DNA of 64,000 nt from Nectonema munidae (taxonomy: Eukaryota; Nematomorpha; Nectonematoida; Nectonematidae). Position numbers and translations under genes: made by a program. The stretch covers positions 1,364,001 to 1,428,000 of the forward strand of contig JAUIRK010001051.1 in NCBI GenBank assembly GCA_030549495.1, written 5' to 3'. The notes beneath the pieces were generated by a model. The model was not told the origin of the DNA, searched no databases, and worked only from the letters and a program-made list of their open reading frames with translations. This document shows positions 12,506 to 26,800 of this stretch, one piece after another. The first letter of the stretch is position 1; each line of letters begins with the position of its first letter.

Positions 12506-14807
12506 TTACATTGCTGAAGTGTTCCAGTCATTGTTGCTATTATTAGACCACGGCATGATCTGGTGATTATGAGGAGGCTCAAGCGAAGACGAATCATTGT
12601 AGAAATGTGGATAGGGATAGCGGGGAGGAGAATGATTATCGGTAAGGTATGATGAATTGTCAATCAGTTCATTCTTTGGAACAGACATCACAGCTGCAGC
12701 ATACTTGAAATGTTCATTCCAAAGGTCAAGTTGGTTGAGAGGTGGCATGAATTGGTGTTGAGCTGGATAGAGGGGAGTGTTGGCATTGCTATTCGATGCA
12801 AATTGCTGTGTTTGGGGGTATTGAGAATTGCTCATCGCTGTCATTTGTTGGTTAATGACAGAAGGAATGTTTTTTAATGATGGATTGTGTGGCATGAAAG
12901 AAGGTGTTGAGATGAAATTGTTGGAGGCGTAGGACGCGTATGCTAATTGCTCTAGATATGAATTTTGTCTTTCATCAAAGATGGACTGAGGATGTACTAT
13001 TGACGAAACATCGTTTGAGTAGGGGAAGTTGTGGTGTGGCTGATTATGGTAAGCCAAAGCTTCACTTGAGTCTGCGTTGCCATTTGGAATAAAATTATTC
13101 ATATACTGTTGACTGGGAAAGGAAGAACACTCGGATATGAACCATTCGTTATTTTCAGCAGAATTCGGTGGGTTGGAATTGGACCATTCATCTAAAAGAA
13201 CGTAGTTCAAAGATTGAGAAGATTTGGAACAACTTATATCAGAAGAACTTAATTTTTGAGCAGCTCGCTCAGTACCAATAGGAACAGGTTGGAATTTTTT
13301 AGGAGTTGCACTTTCAGAGTGACATTTCAGAGGGCTTTCTAGAGTAAGCGTACATCTGGAATTTAGGAAATCGCCTTTCGGATAAGGCTTATGATGACCA
13401 ACAGAAAATAAGTTTAGACCAGAAATAGACGCTGATTCTTTCATAGTTGAAGTTTTGTATGGCGGTAGATCATAAGTATTCTTCATTTTGGCAGTTGGCG
13501 TTAACAAATAGTCTAATCTGGATGTATGCGCATTGAGTGAGACAGGATTTGTAGGAAAATGCTTTTTCATGTACGTACTCTGGACTTTAGTATTAGAGGA
13601 ATTAACACTATTGGATACAATGAGAGGAGTGAAAGAGCTAGAAACAGACACCGCCTGGATAGTACTAAGAGCAGATTTTTTATTAGCTGTGTTATAAGTT
13701 AGGTTGAAAGTGCTACTAGTGATATTTATGAGTGTTGTAATTTTTGAATGATCAACAAACTGTTCATCAGAAAAACCGATAACAGTCTTATTACTGTAGG
13801 GAGAATTTATTGAGATGAGAGACTTCAAAGTAGAGGCTGGCAAGTTAAGTGGCTTGGAAGTAGATTGGATTGGTTTGGGATCAACACTGACTGTTGTAGA
13901 ATACGATTTAGGACGGTAACCAGGTGCTTTTTTAGCAAGGTCCTGAAGGGATCCTGGGGCAGTTTTAGTCGTGGAAATTGGCGATGTTGCAGTAGTTTTA
14001 AGAGGACAATTAGCAACGATGCTTGCAAAGTTCTTTTTCATTGGAGCCTCACTACTGACAATGTCATTGCTTTGAGAAAAAACAGCAAAGCTAGTAGCAA
14101 ATGGCGAATACTCGTGCTGATCAGCAATGGCAGAGGAGTGTTGGGATAAGAAAGTGCGGGAAGATACGAACGAGTAAACAGGGGTAGTGGATGTAGTGCT
14201 TTCAAAAGTGGAAATTGAAATGAGGGATTGTTGAGAGGAAACAAAAACATTTTCTGCTGGGCTTGTTTCATCAAGAAGGGATTGGGAATAAGTCTTACTA
14301 TTGGTGTTCCCTTTTTTAGGCAGCAGCGCAGCATCGTGAAGACTGGGGGAATCTGCAGCATTCATAGCATACTTTTTTGAAGAAGGTTGAGAAGACGGGC
14401 CTTTTGAAAGACTTGTACTATTCTTGGTTGTCGTAGGTAAGGTATTCGTTTCTGTAAATGTGTGCCACGGAGAAGCATAGGCAGAGTGCGTTGAAAAATC
14501 GTCACTTTTTTCTTTACTTATTTGATTAGACCAAAAAGGTTGATTCGATAAAACGGAAGATGTCGTAGTGATGGTGTAAGAGAGGGATTTTGAAGATGAC
14601 GCTTTAGAAGATGTCTTTAAGGATAAGGAAGAAAATGAAGCAATAGGATTAATTTGAAAAAGATTTGATTTTTGCAACAAAGGAGGTAGCTTAGAAGATG
14701 GCTTTAAATGCTCATAACTTTGAATGATTTCTAGAGCATCGCGTTCTGGCTCTTCAATCAGCGCCATGATCAACTGATAAGCGAACTTAATCGCTTCCGA
14801 CGAGCCT
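12506..14807 (-). CDS. mask: mask exon 29: end of KH domain and C-terminal tail
   Basis: Begins GSSEAIKFAYQLIMALIEEP, completing the KH domain after a 49-nt intron (14808-14856). About 740 residues of Ser/Thr/Asn-rich tail follow, with the conserved QPVPIGTERAAQKL motif (about 13297-13260) that lies near the C-terminus in ANKHD1. Stop at 12506. An ATG-started reading through the intron would give a false N-terminus at 14959. Confidence 0.94.
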
Positions 14808-17800
14808 CTAAAAGTAGACTGAGATAAATAATGTTTGGAATTGATTAAAAAGAAACCGTATTGTAATATTCCTATCCGCAGCTTCTTTTTGCTTATCAAT
14901 TTCGATGTGAGCACTAGACATGTCTCGAATTGCATTAATATTTTGTCCGCCACGCCCAATCACTCTTGCAACAATTGGAGATGGAACTACGACTTTCTTG
15001 ACTCTAAATTGTAAAAAATGTTTAATTTTATTGAAACAAAAAATCTCTTCAAACTATAAAGTAAACGATATTAAATATAAAATACAAAAACTTAAAAATG
15101 ACCAATTTTCTAACACCATTACACGTAATCAGTACAGATTTTTGTTTGTAAAAATACATCATAAAAATAATTCAAAACAAATTTAACACTTAAAAAAAGA
15201 ACATTTTTGAAGAATCTAAATTTTAGATTATATTTAACGCAAGGATAGGAAGAGATCTTGGAATCGTAATGAACAATCAGCGGTATTTAGTGGAAAATAA
15301 TTTTATTTATTTGCCCTAAAGAATTTACTTTGCAAAAATTTCTAGATTTGTATTTTCATTTTAGGTTCTAGGAAGTTTTACCCAAGATATTTAAAAAATT
15401 CAACCCGTCGCATGACCACAATTTTTTACTACCTTGCATTGTTGTATTGGGCATCTACAGGCTATTCAAAATATAAAAGAAGCTGATACATGCTATTCAA
15501 AAATTTTAGGCTACAATTTGAATTTATACCGGCTCATATATTTCAAATATTCAGTAAGATATATTTCACTTTTTACATAAATTACATATACGAAAGTGGA
15601 TTTCTATATCTTGTGTTCCCTTAAATTCAAAGATATAAAATACGTACACAATGGACGCACAAGTATATATTTTCCTTATAGAGTCCGAATAATATTTATA
15701 TAAAAGATGTTACGCAGGGAAGAAATGGATTGCGTTCGATTTTGTTGGCTATCATTGTGGTAAGTTTGTATAAAATTTCCCTCATAGAGACAGAATCGAA
15801 GTTATATAAAATATGTATGCAGCGAAGCATAATAGCTCAATATTTGTTCCCACAATGTGATGAATAAGTTAGAGTGAAACATTTGCTCAATATCATTCTG
15901 GTAAGTTTATATTTCCCTCATAGAGGAGGAATAGTAGCTATATAAAAGATGTTACTAAGCGAAAAATGGCTTGCATTCAATTTTTTAGTAAATAAAATCG
16001 AGACACATTATACGTCGATATTTTTCCATCATCTCCCGTTTCTAATTTCTCAATTGTGCTTCATTCCCCATTTCTCAATTGTGGTTCATTCCCCACGTAT
16101 ACTTCTACCGTTCATATGGCGCTGGAAGACCAATATCATTGAATCAAAGAAATATATCTTCAAACCCTCCTTATTCAAAATTAGATGCAAAAATTTACGC
16201 AATCCATACTCAATATGGAAATTTTTTTTTACTTATGATTTACAGATCTTCTCACACATTACAAATTTTATCAGACAAACTATAGAAGGAAATAAAAATA
16301 TTTCTAGCAATGTAGTTTCCTTTGCTTTATCTTTCTGCATTGCTAAACTTTTGGCGTATATTGCTTGCCTCTACCAAATGGGAATACATCACGATCAAAT
16401 AGAAAAATTGTTTTCGCAAAAGATTCTTTTTTTGTAAGAGCTGTTTTTACTAGAAATGATTTTATATTAATAGCAAGATTTTTACGATTTGACAACCCTC
16501 TGGCCAGAGACACAGAAATGAATAAAATTGCTTCTATAAGGATTCATCACGATCATTTCAATAGTTTTCACTAAGTAAGATTATGCTTCATATCATATGT
16601 GCTTTTCAAGATGTGATATCTTTCATAGAAACACGAAAACGAACAAATATACAGACAGGGGCAAATACGTATACACACAACTATAAGCGTACACAACCAT
16701 AAATTTACATACAAATGCAAGAACACCATCATATCATACATACACAAACACAACTAAACACAACCACACATATTACTACTTACACAAAGAGATTATACGC
16801 TCAGAATCCTAATCACAAGTACACACACACACTCATAAAAGTACACGTGCACAGGAATAGAAATACACACACATACACATACACTCAAGCTCACAAATAT
16901 ACGGTAAACATACCAAATGCACACACATACAAGCAAACATGGCAAGTGGGGGATCAAATTTTACCACCTAAACGATTGCCGAACTTTCTATGTGTAATCG
17001 ACTAAAATTTACATCTCGAAATATAATGATTCCAATTTTTTTCGTAGGTGTCGAAATAACAAAGAGTTTCGTTTTGAACTTTTCAATTCCCAGCGGAACA
17101 GGAGTAATATGTGATAGATTTTTTTATGGACCACAAACTCTGTTTCTCCACCTGTTTGTTATTAATAAAATATAGCCAAAAAACTTTTTAAAGTATGCAT
17201 TTCAAAAAAATTAATCTTAAATAAATTATTTTATACATTTTTTTGATAACTAGTAATAACGTAAATACCTTCTTCCTTGATTTTCATGTTGCCCACATTT
17301 AAAAATTCACCGATTTTTGTGTCAAAATTTACTAGAAGTTAGAGTTTCTGGTCGTGCGAGGGTGAGAGATCCTTTTTTGAAAACTATTATTGAAAGGAAT
17401 CATATGAAGTTCAAAATAAGATTTATTCGTTTCGATGGTCTATACATGACACACGATTGGCTTAAATTATAACAGTATGCTTTTACTCAAAGATCACTTC
17501 TTTGATATTTTGCAGAAATAGTTTTGTATTGATGATAATTTTCTTAGTCATAGGACTTCTTCTATGTTAATTTTGTTGAACATTTTATTTGATTCATGTA
17601 TGCCTATTCAATAAATATGTTGATACTTTTGAACAAACACAGTAGAGTATTAAAATGCATCATATAATTGTTTCGAGATATTATGTTTTGCTACACAGAA
17701 AGTTGAACATTGTCTCCCTAGTCATTTGTACATGGAATAGATATATATACACATTTTTATCTTAGTTCAAGTTAATAGTGTACCAGAACTATTATACAGC

Positions 17801-20800
17801 GTGCATTTTTATACACAAGTTTTCATTTTATTTTAAATTAATTTATTTGTTATAATCATTCAAAAAAAGTTTAAATTATATTTTTTTGAAATTCCAGGAA
17901 ATAAAATGGACAGCTACGATAGAGAAAGAGAAGATGCGATCTATTAGTAAATAGCATTTTATAAGCACTTCTTGTAATATCTTTTCCATCGAATTATGAG
18001 ATCAGACGACGTATGACCTAAACTTAATTCGATGTAAAACGTTTTGGTGTTTATCAAGCATTGTATTTCGTATTTGGCTATTGAGTTATTTACGATGAAC
18101 ATCTTGGCTCACTTTTATTGCCAAAATCCTCATGAATTCAATTATGAGTAAAGAGCGGTCAGATCAGGACCGTGCTAATCAAAGCTAGAAAATTTATTAA
18201 TATGGAAAAATATCTTATTTTTGATTTATTTCAAAAAAACTTCAAAATGAAAAAGGTAAATTTTATAGATGTGTTAAATTCTGATTTTTTAATATGTGCT
18301 TAATTTTCTCGGTTAAAATGTCATACCAGATCTATTTTCTTATATTCTAAAAGCAAATGTAATTCATTGGGAGCTTGATAAAAATGGACAGCTAAAGTTC
18401 TTAACGCTGATCTTATTCACATAGCAAACATATAATATATTGAGAGCTTGGCAAATAAAAAAATGAACCAAGAGTATCTTTTTGTAGTTTTCTAGTTATC
18501 GTTATCGCATCTAACGAAAAAATACACTAGGACACCCGCCCATTTCTATCATTATATATAGCAAAACATTAATAGATATATTCTAGCCTCTTTAATTTTG
18601 ACATTCAAAAATAAGCATTCTCAAAGTGCATAATAACATTAGATACTTATGAGAAAAATTAAAGGGATACTTTCGAGAGATTTCTCTCCAACCTCCTACA
18701 TAAGTTTCTTCCTTTTTAATACTTTTTTTCGTTGAAAGGCTGGAATGAATGCTAAAAAAGGAAAACATGAGCAACGGTAGGAAGAAAAAAGAGATGAACC
18801 TTTTGCAACTTTTATCATTGGCCAATGTTAAGGAACTAGATTTTATATTACTGACGCTATATGAGAGAGTGGGAGGAACTCGGAGCGTTTCATCAAGGTT
18901 AACAGAACTAATAATAGACAAAGAAACATGATCTGTCCAGGCATTGAGATTGGAGTAGACGAGTGGAGCTGAGCTTTGTTGTTTTGGTTGATTCGCCTGA
19001 GATGTTTGACTCTCAGAAGATAGGGCAGAAGAGCGCTTCGATTTGGAAAACTTAAATAATTTAGACACACTAAATATTTAAAAATGCAATAAAAATTTAG
19101 ACACCACTTTTTTATGTTCTTTTAAATTTTCTGATGAAATCGTTTTGCGATTAATGGAACTTCGTTGAGAAAGATCTTTATTGTTGGCGCACAATTTATT
19201 ACTTTTTTTAGTGTGTTGCCAGGGCTGATCTCCTTCTTCTACTTTAGAAGACGAAGAAACGTTGTTGTCACATGTTAAATCACTTGATAGCTCTTTGCAA
19301 TCAATGTTAGAGGCATCACCACTTTTATCACCTAAAGAAATATCTTCCTTGCTATCAGGGTTAATTTCTAAACCAGAAATACATATTTTGTGAAACGTAA
19401 ATAATGAGGGAATGTGCGTACAACAGAACTATTATTTACAAATGAAAAGGATAACAGCATTGAATAAGGGTGGGAAATAATTTTGATCCGTTTGTCGCAT
19501 TGATGTCTAGATAAGATTTGGTGAAAATTTTAAATGCATATAAGTAAATTGCAAATACACTTGTCTCATTCAATGTATCTAAACAAAAGTATATTTTAAT
19601 TACGCAAGGATTTTGCCCGATTTTAACCCCCCTCCCCCATTTAAATTTAACCTGGCAAAACTTTCATGTTTGAGGAAAACATAAAGAGTTTATGGACCGC
19701 ACATGTTCCCCACATCTGGTAACGGGTAGTAGCGGGGTAACGGGCAGAGAATTTTTTTCCTAGTGGGAAATAATAATTTTGGAATGAACTGTTATTTAAA
19801 AAAATTAAATTGGAATGGTACTTTTCCCGCAATTACACACAATTAACCGGTTATCGACCACAGTCGACTTTACAATGCGAATCGCTTGTTTTTTAATGCT
19901 TTTTAATACAAATCTTCTGCTTTATACTAGATACCGTCTGATTATTCTGGTCGATAACGGGAAACACAAATACAACATATGCATTTAAATTTGAATACAT
20001 TTTTTTGATGATTTTTTATCCACAAGGGGAAAATTTAAATGATTAAGTCAGGTGGAGGTGAAATAATAGGAATACGTTAGGGAACCCCTGGTATAGATCG
20101 TATCAATGCTTTTATCAGATTACTGATTTGTGGGTTATGCTTTGTATTCCCAACACCATATATTAAACATCGTAAACTGACTTCATCAAAAAAAGTTGAT
20201 TATTATATATGTAATAACAATATGCATAGAGGTACAAACACTATTTATTCGATGTTTTTAAAAAAATCCCTATTAAAATGCTTTTATCAGAGTAAGGTAT
20301 AATACTTACCTTGAAAAGATAAAGGTGCACAAACAATAGGAAGAACATTTTTGGAAGTATCTTCAGAACATCTTTTTTCATCATGATTACTAAATAACAC
20401 AAATATAAAGTACATTAAAAAGTTTGTAAAGACCTCATTTATAACTTAGCACTTTCACACAAAGGTTTTTCAAAACTAAGCGACTGCCATTTTTTAACGA
20501 AGTTTTATATTACTTAAAGCAACTTTCATGTAAATTTACAATTTTCTGATTCTTTTGAGATTTCGGTGGAAACAAGTATTGTGTGATCTTTGACACTTAG
20601 TGCATTTTCTTGCACTTCTTTTTCTGGGCTTGCAGCTTGAAACAAAGCAGTTACCTCTTCCATTTGATTATGGAGTTGGTACATGGGACGCATTGAACCC
20701 ATAAAGAGATAAGATGTTTCGTATGCCAACATGTGTTGATAAATTGTCACGTGGATTTTTCAGTTAGGCATGCCAAACTCCTAATATAGCACTTCCTTCC

Positions 20801-23800
20801 ACCTTTGCTAACACTCGTATACATTTTCGGCATGTTAGCTTTTGTTATAACCTAGTTATTATTTCAAGCGATGGCTTAGAAATTTGTAAAAATTGCCATT
20901 CGCCACTTCTACAACTTCTGTAACCTGACTAATCTCTAGCCAGTTTGTTAAAAATATCAACACCTTTATACTTGTTATAATCCAAAATAGTTTGGGCCTT
21001 CTTTGATTCCCTATTATTTCAAATTCCGAAAGGTGCTGACTAGACATTACGTAGACAGGTCTAAATCTGCCAGAATCTGTATAGTCTACTAGCTTCAATT
21101 TTTCTTATGAAGAGGAGGAATAATAGGAGGCAAAAACTGTGCGGGCTGCTTTAACTGCTCCACAAACTGTGAGTCTTTGACTTCTAAATACATAATTCAT
21201 GAGCCATAAAAAACCTATCAACATAGATTCCATAACCTTTTGGCGTATTAGAAGCAGGCACAAGTCTTTTTACAATGTTTTAAAATACTTTTTATCACTC
21301 AATCCCGTGACATAAACTTCATTTGAAAGTGTATAAAAGCTTAGAGTCGACAACGTGATACACTTTCATGCCATATCTTCCTGGTTTTGAAGGGCCATAC
21401 ACCTGTATTGGTGATCTTCCTTTGAACTTTACATGCTGCTCATCTATGGCAATATAGTTTTCACTAAGTTATTATTTGGTACACCCATAGATGTACATTA
21501 TGAGACTTGTCCCGAGAAATAGATTTAAAATTTTAAAAGGATCAGAAAGATCTTTAGCAAATCCTTTAGGACCCCGGTGGAGACAAAGCAACGTTTCTAA
21601 TATTTGCAGAGACCTCGCACGGTTTTAAATGGGTTGCCAAAAGTATGTCGTGCCATCAGATGCAACAAATGAAAGATCTTCTAATCCCTTATTTCGAAAT
21701 TACTAGGATCATACACGAGATCCAAAACTTCCACCACATAGATCACTTTAATTGCTATCGGAACTCATTTCAAAACATATACGCAATACAACAAAAATAG
21801 GAATGAGTTCAATAAAAGTGTTAAATCAATTGATATATACATAAACTAGTTTAACTAAGGAACTGCAACCAATGGTATAAAAAAGCATTTATATCTTTGC
21901 TTCTCAAAAGTTGAGAAAATAGAAATATATGTAAACAAATTATATTAAAAAAACCTTCTCTCCCTCCTAGTCAGTTCAAATTGAACGTAGCCTCAAATTG
22001 ACATTTGTGACTCATGGTGTGGTGCAGAAAAAGGTAGAAGTTTTACCAAGATGTCAAAATAATCTCATAAATATATTGATTGTTATTCATTAAAAATTAA
22101 ATTGAGAAAAACTGTTATCCTGCTTTGAGTGGTGGAAGAATTCTTTAGTGGCTGAAGTATTCTTCAGAGAATACGACAGCTGTATTATGTCTTTTAGAAT
22201 CACTAATTACCTATGTTTTCATATTTTTAACATTATTTTGCGATGAATAAATTGAATTTTTTTATTTTTTATACATGTAAGGGTCATTTTCGAAGCCATT
22301 TTTCATAGGGGGGCAGCTAGGCCTATGAAGCCCCCCCTCTGGATCCGCTACTGCCTACGTTAATATATTTCTAGATCCGCCCTTGAGGCGTAATACAAAT
22401 GAGGATTATTTTAGTTTTGTAGGCAATAATACAAAAATGTGTTTTGTGGTTTTTTTATAAATATTGAAGACATGCAAAAAATAATGTCAATTTTAAGCAG
22501 CACACATTTTAAGCAGTTATATCCGGCAGCCCTTAATTTAACACGTAGTCAAATTGATAAACATACCTTTGTTTCTCCAAGACCGGGCTTTCTTTGCTTG
22601 AATTGTCTTCTTCCTTTTTCTGCTTTTTCTTTTTGCGAACCTTTTCGCGCTTACGAGCTGCAGCTGCTTTCTTATTTTCCTCCCTAACCTTTTCTTTGTC
22701 CAGCTCTTCAAGCAAGATGATCGCGTTTTTATTTGCTTCTATTTCTTGACGTCGCTTCGCACATATGATGTATTCCGCACATAACTGACATCTTCTCAGC
22801 AAATCCTTGAAATAAACATCAATCAATGCACTTAGTTTATAAATGGAGATAGGGCATACTTTGTTTGTTAGAGAAGCGATGTATTTGCGACACTCACTGT
22901 CAGAGGGGAATTGTGTCACGTGCTTAACTTCGTATTTCACCGTTTTGATATGGCCATTTTTAAATGAAGACATTAGGCATGAAACGTTTCTAGAATCAAC
23001 GGAATCTACATCTGCACCACATTGTATCAAAAATTGCACGCTCTCAAAGTGACCTCCTGGAATGACATAATGTTTACTTTTATAATAATTAAGGTTGATA
23101 TTTACAAAGGTAGAAATTTCATATTAAACAGGAAATTTGTCTATATAATTTGATTTCCAAAAATGGAAAATTTATGATAATTCTTAAAATGCTTACTTTT
23201 AAGCTAGTAAACGATTTTATGGACAAGCAAAGATTCATCCTTTATACATTACAAATACAATTTTAAATTTGTGAAGTAATTATCATATATTAGTTAACAT
23301 TTATACTAGTTTCTAATTCAATATAAGGATTGCAAGTCTAAAAAGAGCGAATCGTTAAATGTTATAAAGATTATAGACGAACATGTCCAAAAATTTGACA
23401 GCCAATAATTTATAAACACAAGAGGTATGAAAAATAAACAAACCATTAGATGCAAGCCACAATGGAGAATTTCCTTTTTTATTTTTGACGTTCACATTTG
23501 CTCCACTTTAAACAAAAGAAAGGTGTTGAGTGATAGATGGAATATTAAGTTGCAAAAATACCTCTTAACGAGTAACTCAACAAACTTTGTTCTTCCTTTA
23601 TCGGCAGCAATGGTCAGGGGCGAATCTTTAGAGGAGGGTACTGGCGAAGGGTTTACATCTGCTCCTGCTTCTATCAAGATTTTTCCAACTGCAACAAAGC
23701 CACCAGAAGCCGCTTCCATTAAGGGCGTTAGGCCGGTCTAAATGCAAAAATATAAATCTAGTTTTTATAATCTAGGTATTTTGTTAAAACAACCATAAAT

Positions 23801-26800
23801 TTGTCATAGGAAAGGTTTGTTTTTGGTGAGCATTTTCTAAGAACAAAACTCTTAATAATTATAGACTATCTCCATATACCTATCGATTTATTGGACTGTA
23901 ACAAAAAGGGGGACAGTCAGACTACAAATCAAAGAACGCTGTCTGTATGTACAATGGAAAGGCTTTTTAGTTATATTTTACTTTGGATGACGCTAAAATT
24001 TAAAACTTACATATATGCAAACAAATGAAAATAGAAGTGGATCAAATACAAATACTACTGATGCAGAGAGTCCAAAGGCAAAAAAAATAATGATGAAAAT
24101 ATGTACCGATACTTTATTTCATACAAGTTTACACTTTACATATCTTCATCTTTATCAGGGGCGGATCAAGTGGCGAGCAAAACGAATTCAGTGGGGAGCT
24201 TATATTCTTATGTGCATTTATGTCTTATAAGGGGTGAATATATTTGCCCCCCCCCGTGGTATTAGTTCTCTCCGTCTGCCCCTGTGTATAACTAAATAAG
24301 AAGATGTTAAAATATCTAACTTAACCGATTAACGACGAGAATCGACTTTATAAAAACAAGATCGGCTGCTTTTTGATACAAATCGTCTGCTTTAAACTAG
24401 ATATCGTCTGATTATTATTGTCGCTGAGGGATTAAGACTTTTGAATTGTACTATAAAAACAAAATAAGTAACTAGGAAGTTTTGTTATTGCATACAATTC
24501 GTAAAATTTGATAAATCGTTTAGCCATCATAGACTCGCAAATCATAGTTCTCATTCTTCACACCAGTGTTATATTACATTTTTAATATATCATTGAAATA
24601 CAACTAAATTTGATCCAGCCGAAGTCACAAAGAATTGTTTTAAAACATAGTTAAGGTATGAAACTCCTTGATAATGAAGATAAGTTTTATATTTATTTAT
24701 TGTAGGTACTAATCTTACATAATACCCCTTTTATTTGCTAAGCATCTTTGGGAAGCTTTATATAACAGAATTAAATTTAATCAATTTTAAAATTATGAAA
24801 AATATATAGTTACAGGATATAGTTTACATATTTTATATGGTAAAGAGTCAAAAATATTTAATTTGAGCTAGCTTTTTAATTTTATTTGCTAGAATGAAAT
24901 AAGAAGGAAAAACAAAGTATAATTTTTTTGTAATTTTAAATAATAGAAAGAAATCAGATTTATTATATTTTTCAAAAAAAAAACTAATTCTGAACTATGA
25001 ACCAACTCATAACTAACTTTTTCGTGGTATTTTATTGTAGCTTAAAAATACAAAACAGTTTAATCAAATAATGAGATTATATAGTCGCATTTTCCACCAA
25101 TATCGATGGATGGGGTTGGGAAAAATAAATGCCCCTAATGGTCAACAATATTATCAATTTAATCGTCAGTGCGCAAGCGAGAAAAGTGGGGAATGTCATG
25201 GAGATAAATACTCGTTCGTAATGTTATAGTGATTCATATCAAGATCATCAAAAAATAAGGAATACCTTAGCTCGGTGCTCAACGTTCGCCTTATAATCAA
25301 CGAGTAACTTAACAACGTCGTGTTTTCCTTGGAAGCAAGCAAGAGTGAGGGCTGTGTTTTTATTGGTTTCTATCTGGGCGTTGATATCACTTCCTTTATC
25401 TAGCAAAAGCTTGACGGCGGACAAATGCCCGTTCATTGCAGCCAACATGAGGGGAGAGATTCCCAATTTGCTACCAGTCCTAAAAAGTTAAAGTTCCTTA
25501 TATCATTTACTTTTTAAAAAAGATATTTTACCTCGAATTAATTTCAGCTCCGTGATTTAGAAGAAGTTTTATGATATTGCAGTGTCCTCCTGAAGCAGCC
25601 AAACTAAGAGGAGTGTAATCAGAGACATTTCTGTGTTCAATGTTTGCTCCATAGAGTAACAACACTTCAACACACTAATAAATAGAGGACTTTGTAAATT
25701 TTATAATCACATAATTAGCCATTAAGCAATCATTTCTGTACAATTTTTTATTGTTATCCATTGAAGTATGTGTGGGTGTGACACCAATATCTTTAGAAAT
25801 GAGTCTCTTGTTTTATATATATATAATTTCATTGAAAAAAAGTTGAAGATTATTTTTAAAAAGTTTGGTTCTCAAAGGGTTAAGGAATAAGACGTACATA
25901 TATAATAATAGGATATATATATATAAGCTAAATAAGATGCAAAAAGCAGAAACATTCTTTATTATTTTCAATCAACATTTCCTAAAAAAAAAAGGCACGT
26001 ATCAGATGGCCTAAAATAAAATGTCCATAATCTCTTATTAGATCCAGTGAGGGGGCTAAAATTTGATGTAAAGCATTTGGTTCTTTTTCTTGTTTTCACG
26101 CCAGGGTTTACGCAGTCGCGCAGAATATATCCAACTTCGACTCCTAATACTTCACTCTACCTCTGATTTTAACAATTCAAATTTATTCCTCAATTTGCAT
26201 AATAGTTAGCAAGTGCTTAACCACACATGCGAAAAGATGCATATTGACAGTAGACACCCATACACTGAATCGTTTGAAAAATCTTTAAAAATGTGTTTTC
26301 TTAGCTATCGACCCAACTTTTAGTATGAATGCAGCCAAAGCGAACGTTTGTGTTTTTCCTTCATTCTCTACATTTTTTTATAATTTACGATCGTAATTCA
26401 TAAAATTGTGATGTCTCTTAATAAAGTCTTCTGCATTTTGCCAGTTACTGTTAAAGATTTCTAAGGATATTATAAGATGTTAAAGTGAAATTTCTTTAAG
26501 AATAGAATGGGTAATTTTTAAGTCTTTTGAAAGTAATAAGTAACAAAATGGATATCTCATATTTGAAAAATTAAATTCATTTTAATAAAGAGTACCTTCT
26601 GGAATGAAAAACACTATTTAAATAAGTACAAGTACTTTTGAAAAGAACTTACTTCGTATTTACCACTAGAAGTAGCTAAGGAAAGAGCAGTATCTTTGGT
26701 CCTATCTGATTGTGCTTCTATTATAGCGCCGTGACTTAGTAGAATCCGGCATATGATCGCTTGTCCACTTGTAGCAGATATCATTAAAGGAGTAAAGCCT

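Noticed and set aside
13865-14149. Small frames antisense or out of frame to mask exon 29
   Set aside because: Shadows of the Ser/Thr-rich tail.
15949-16437. Plus-strand 162-codon frame
   Set aside because: Phe/Ile/His-rich, begins in a degenerate tandem repeat and shows no domain; only the adjacent piggyBac fragment in another frame is supported.
16715-17005. His/Thr-rich frame
   Set aside because: Translation of a CA-rich low-complexity tract.
25741-25883. Possible sixth TTAA MITE (ends CAAAGGGTTAA)
   Set aside because: Only the right end and a vague core similarity (TTTCATTGAAAAAAAG) remain; the left end is not identifiable.
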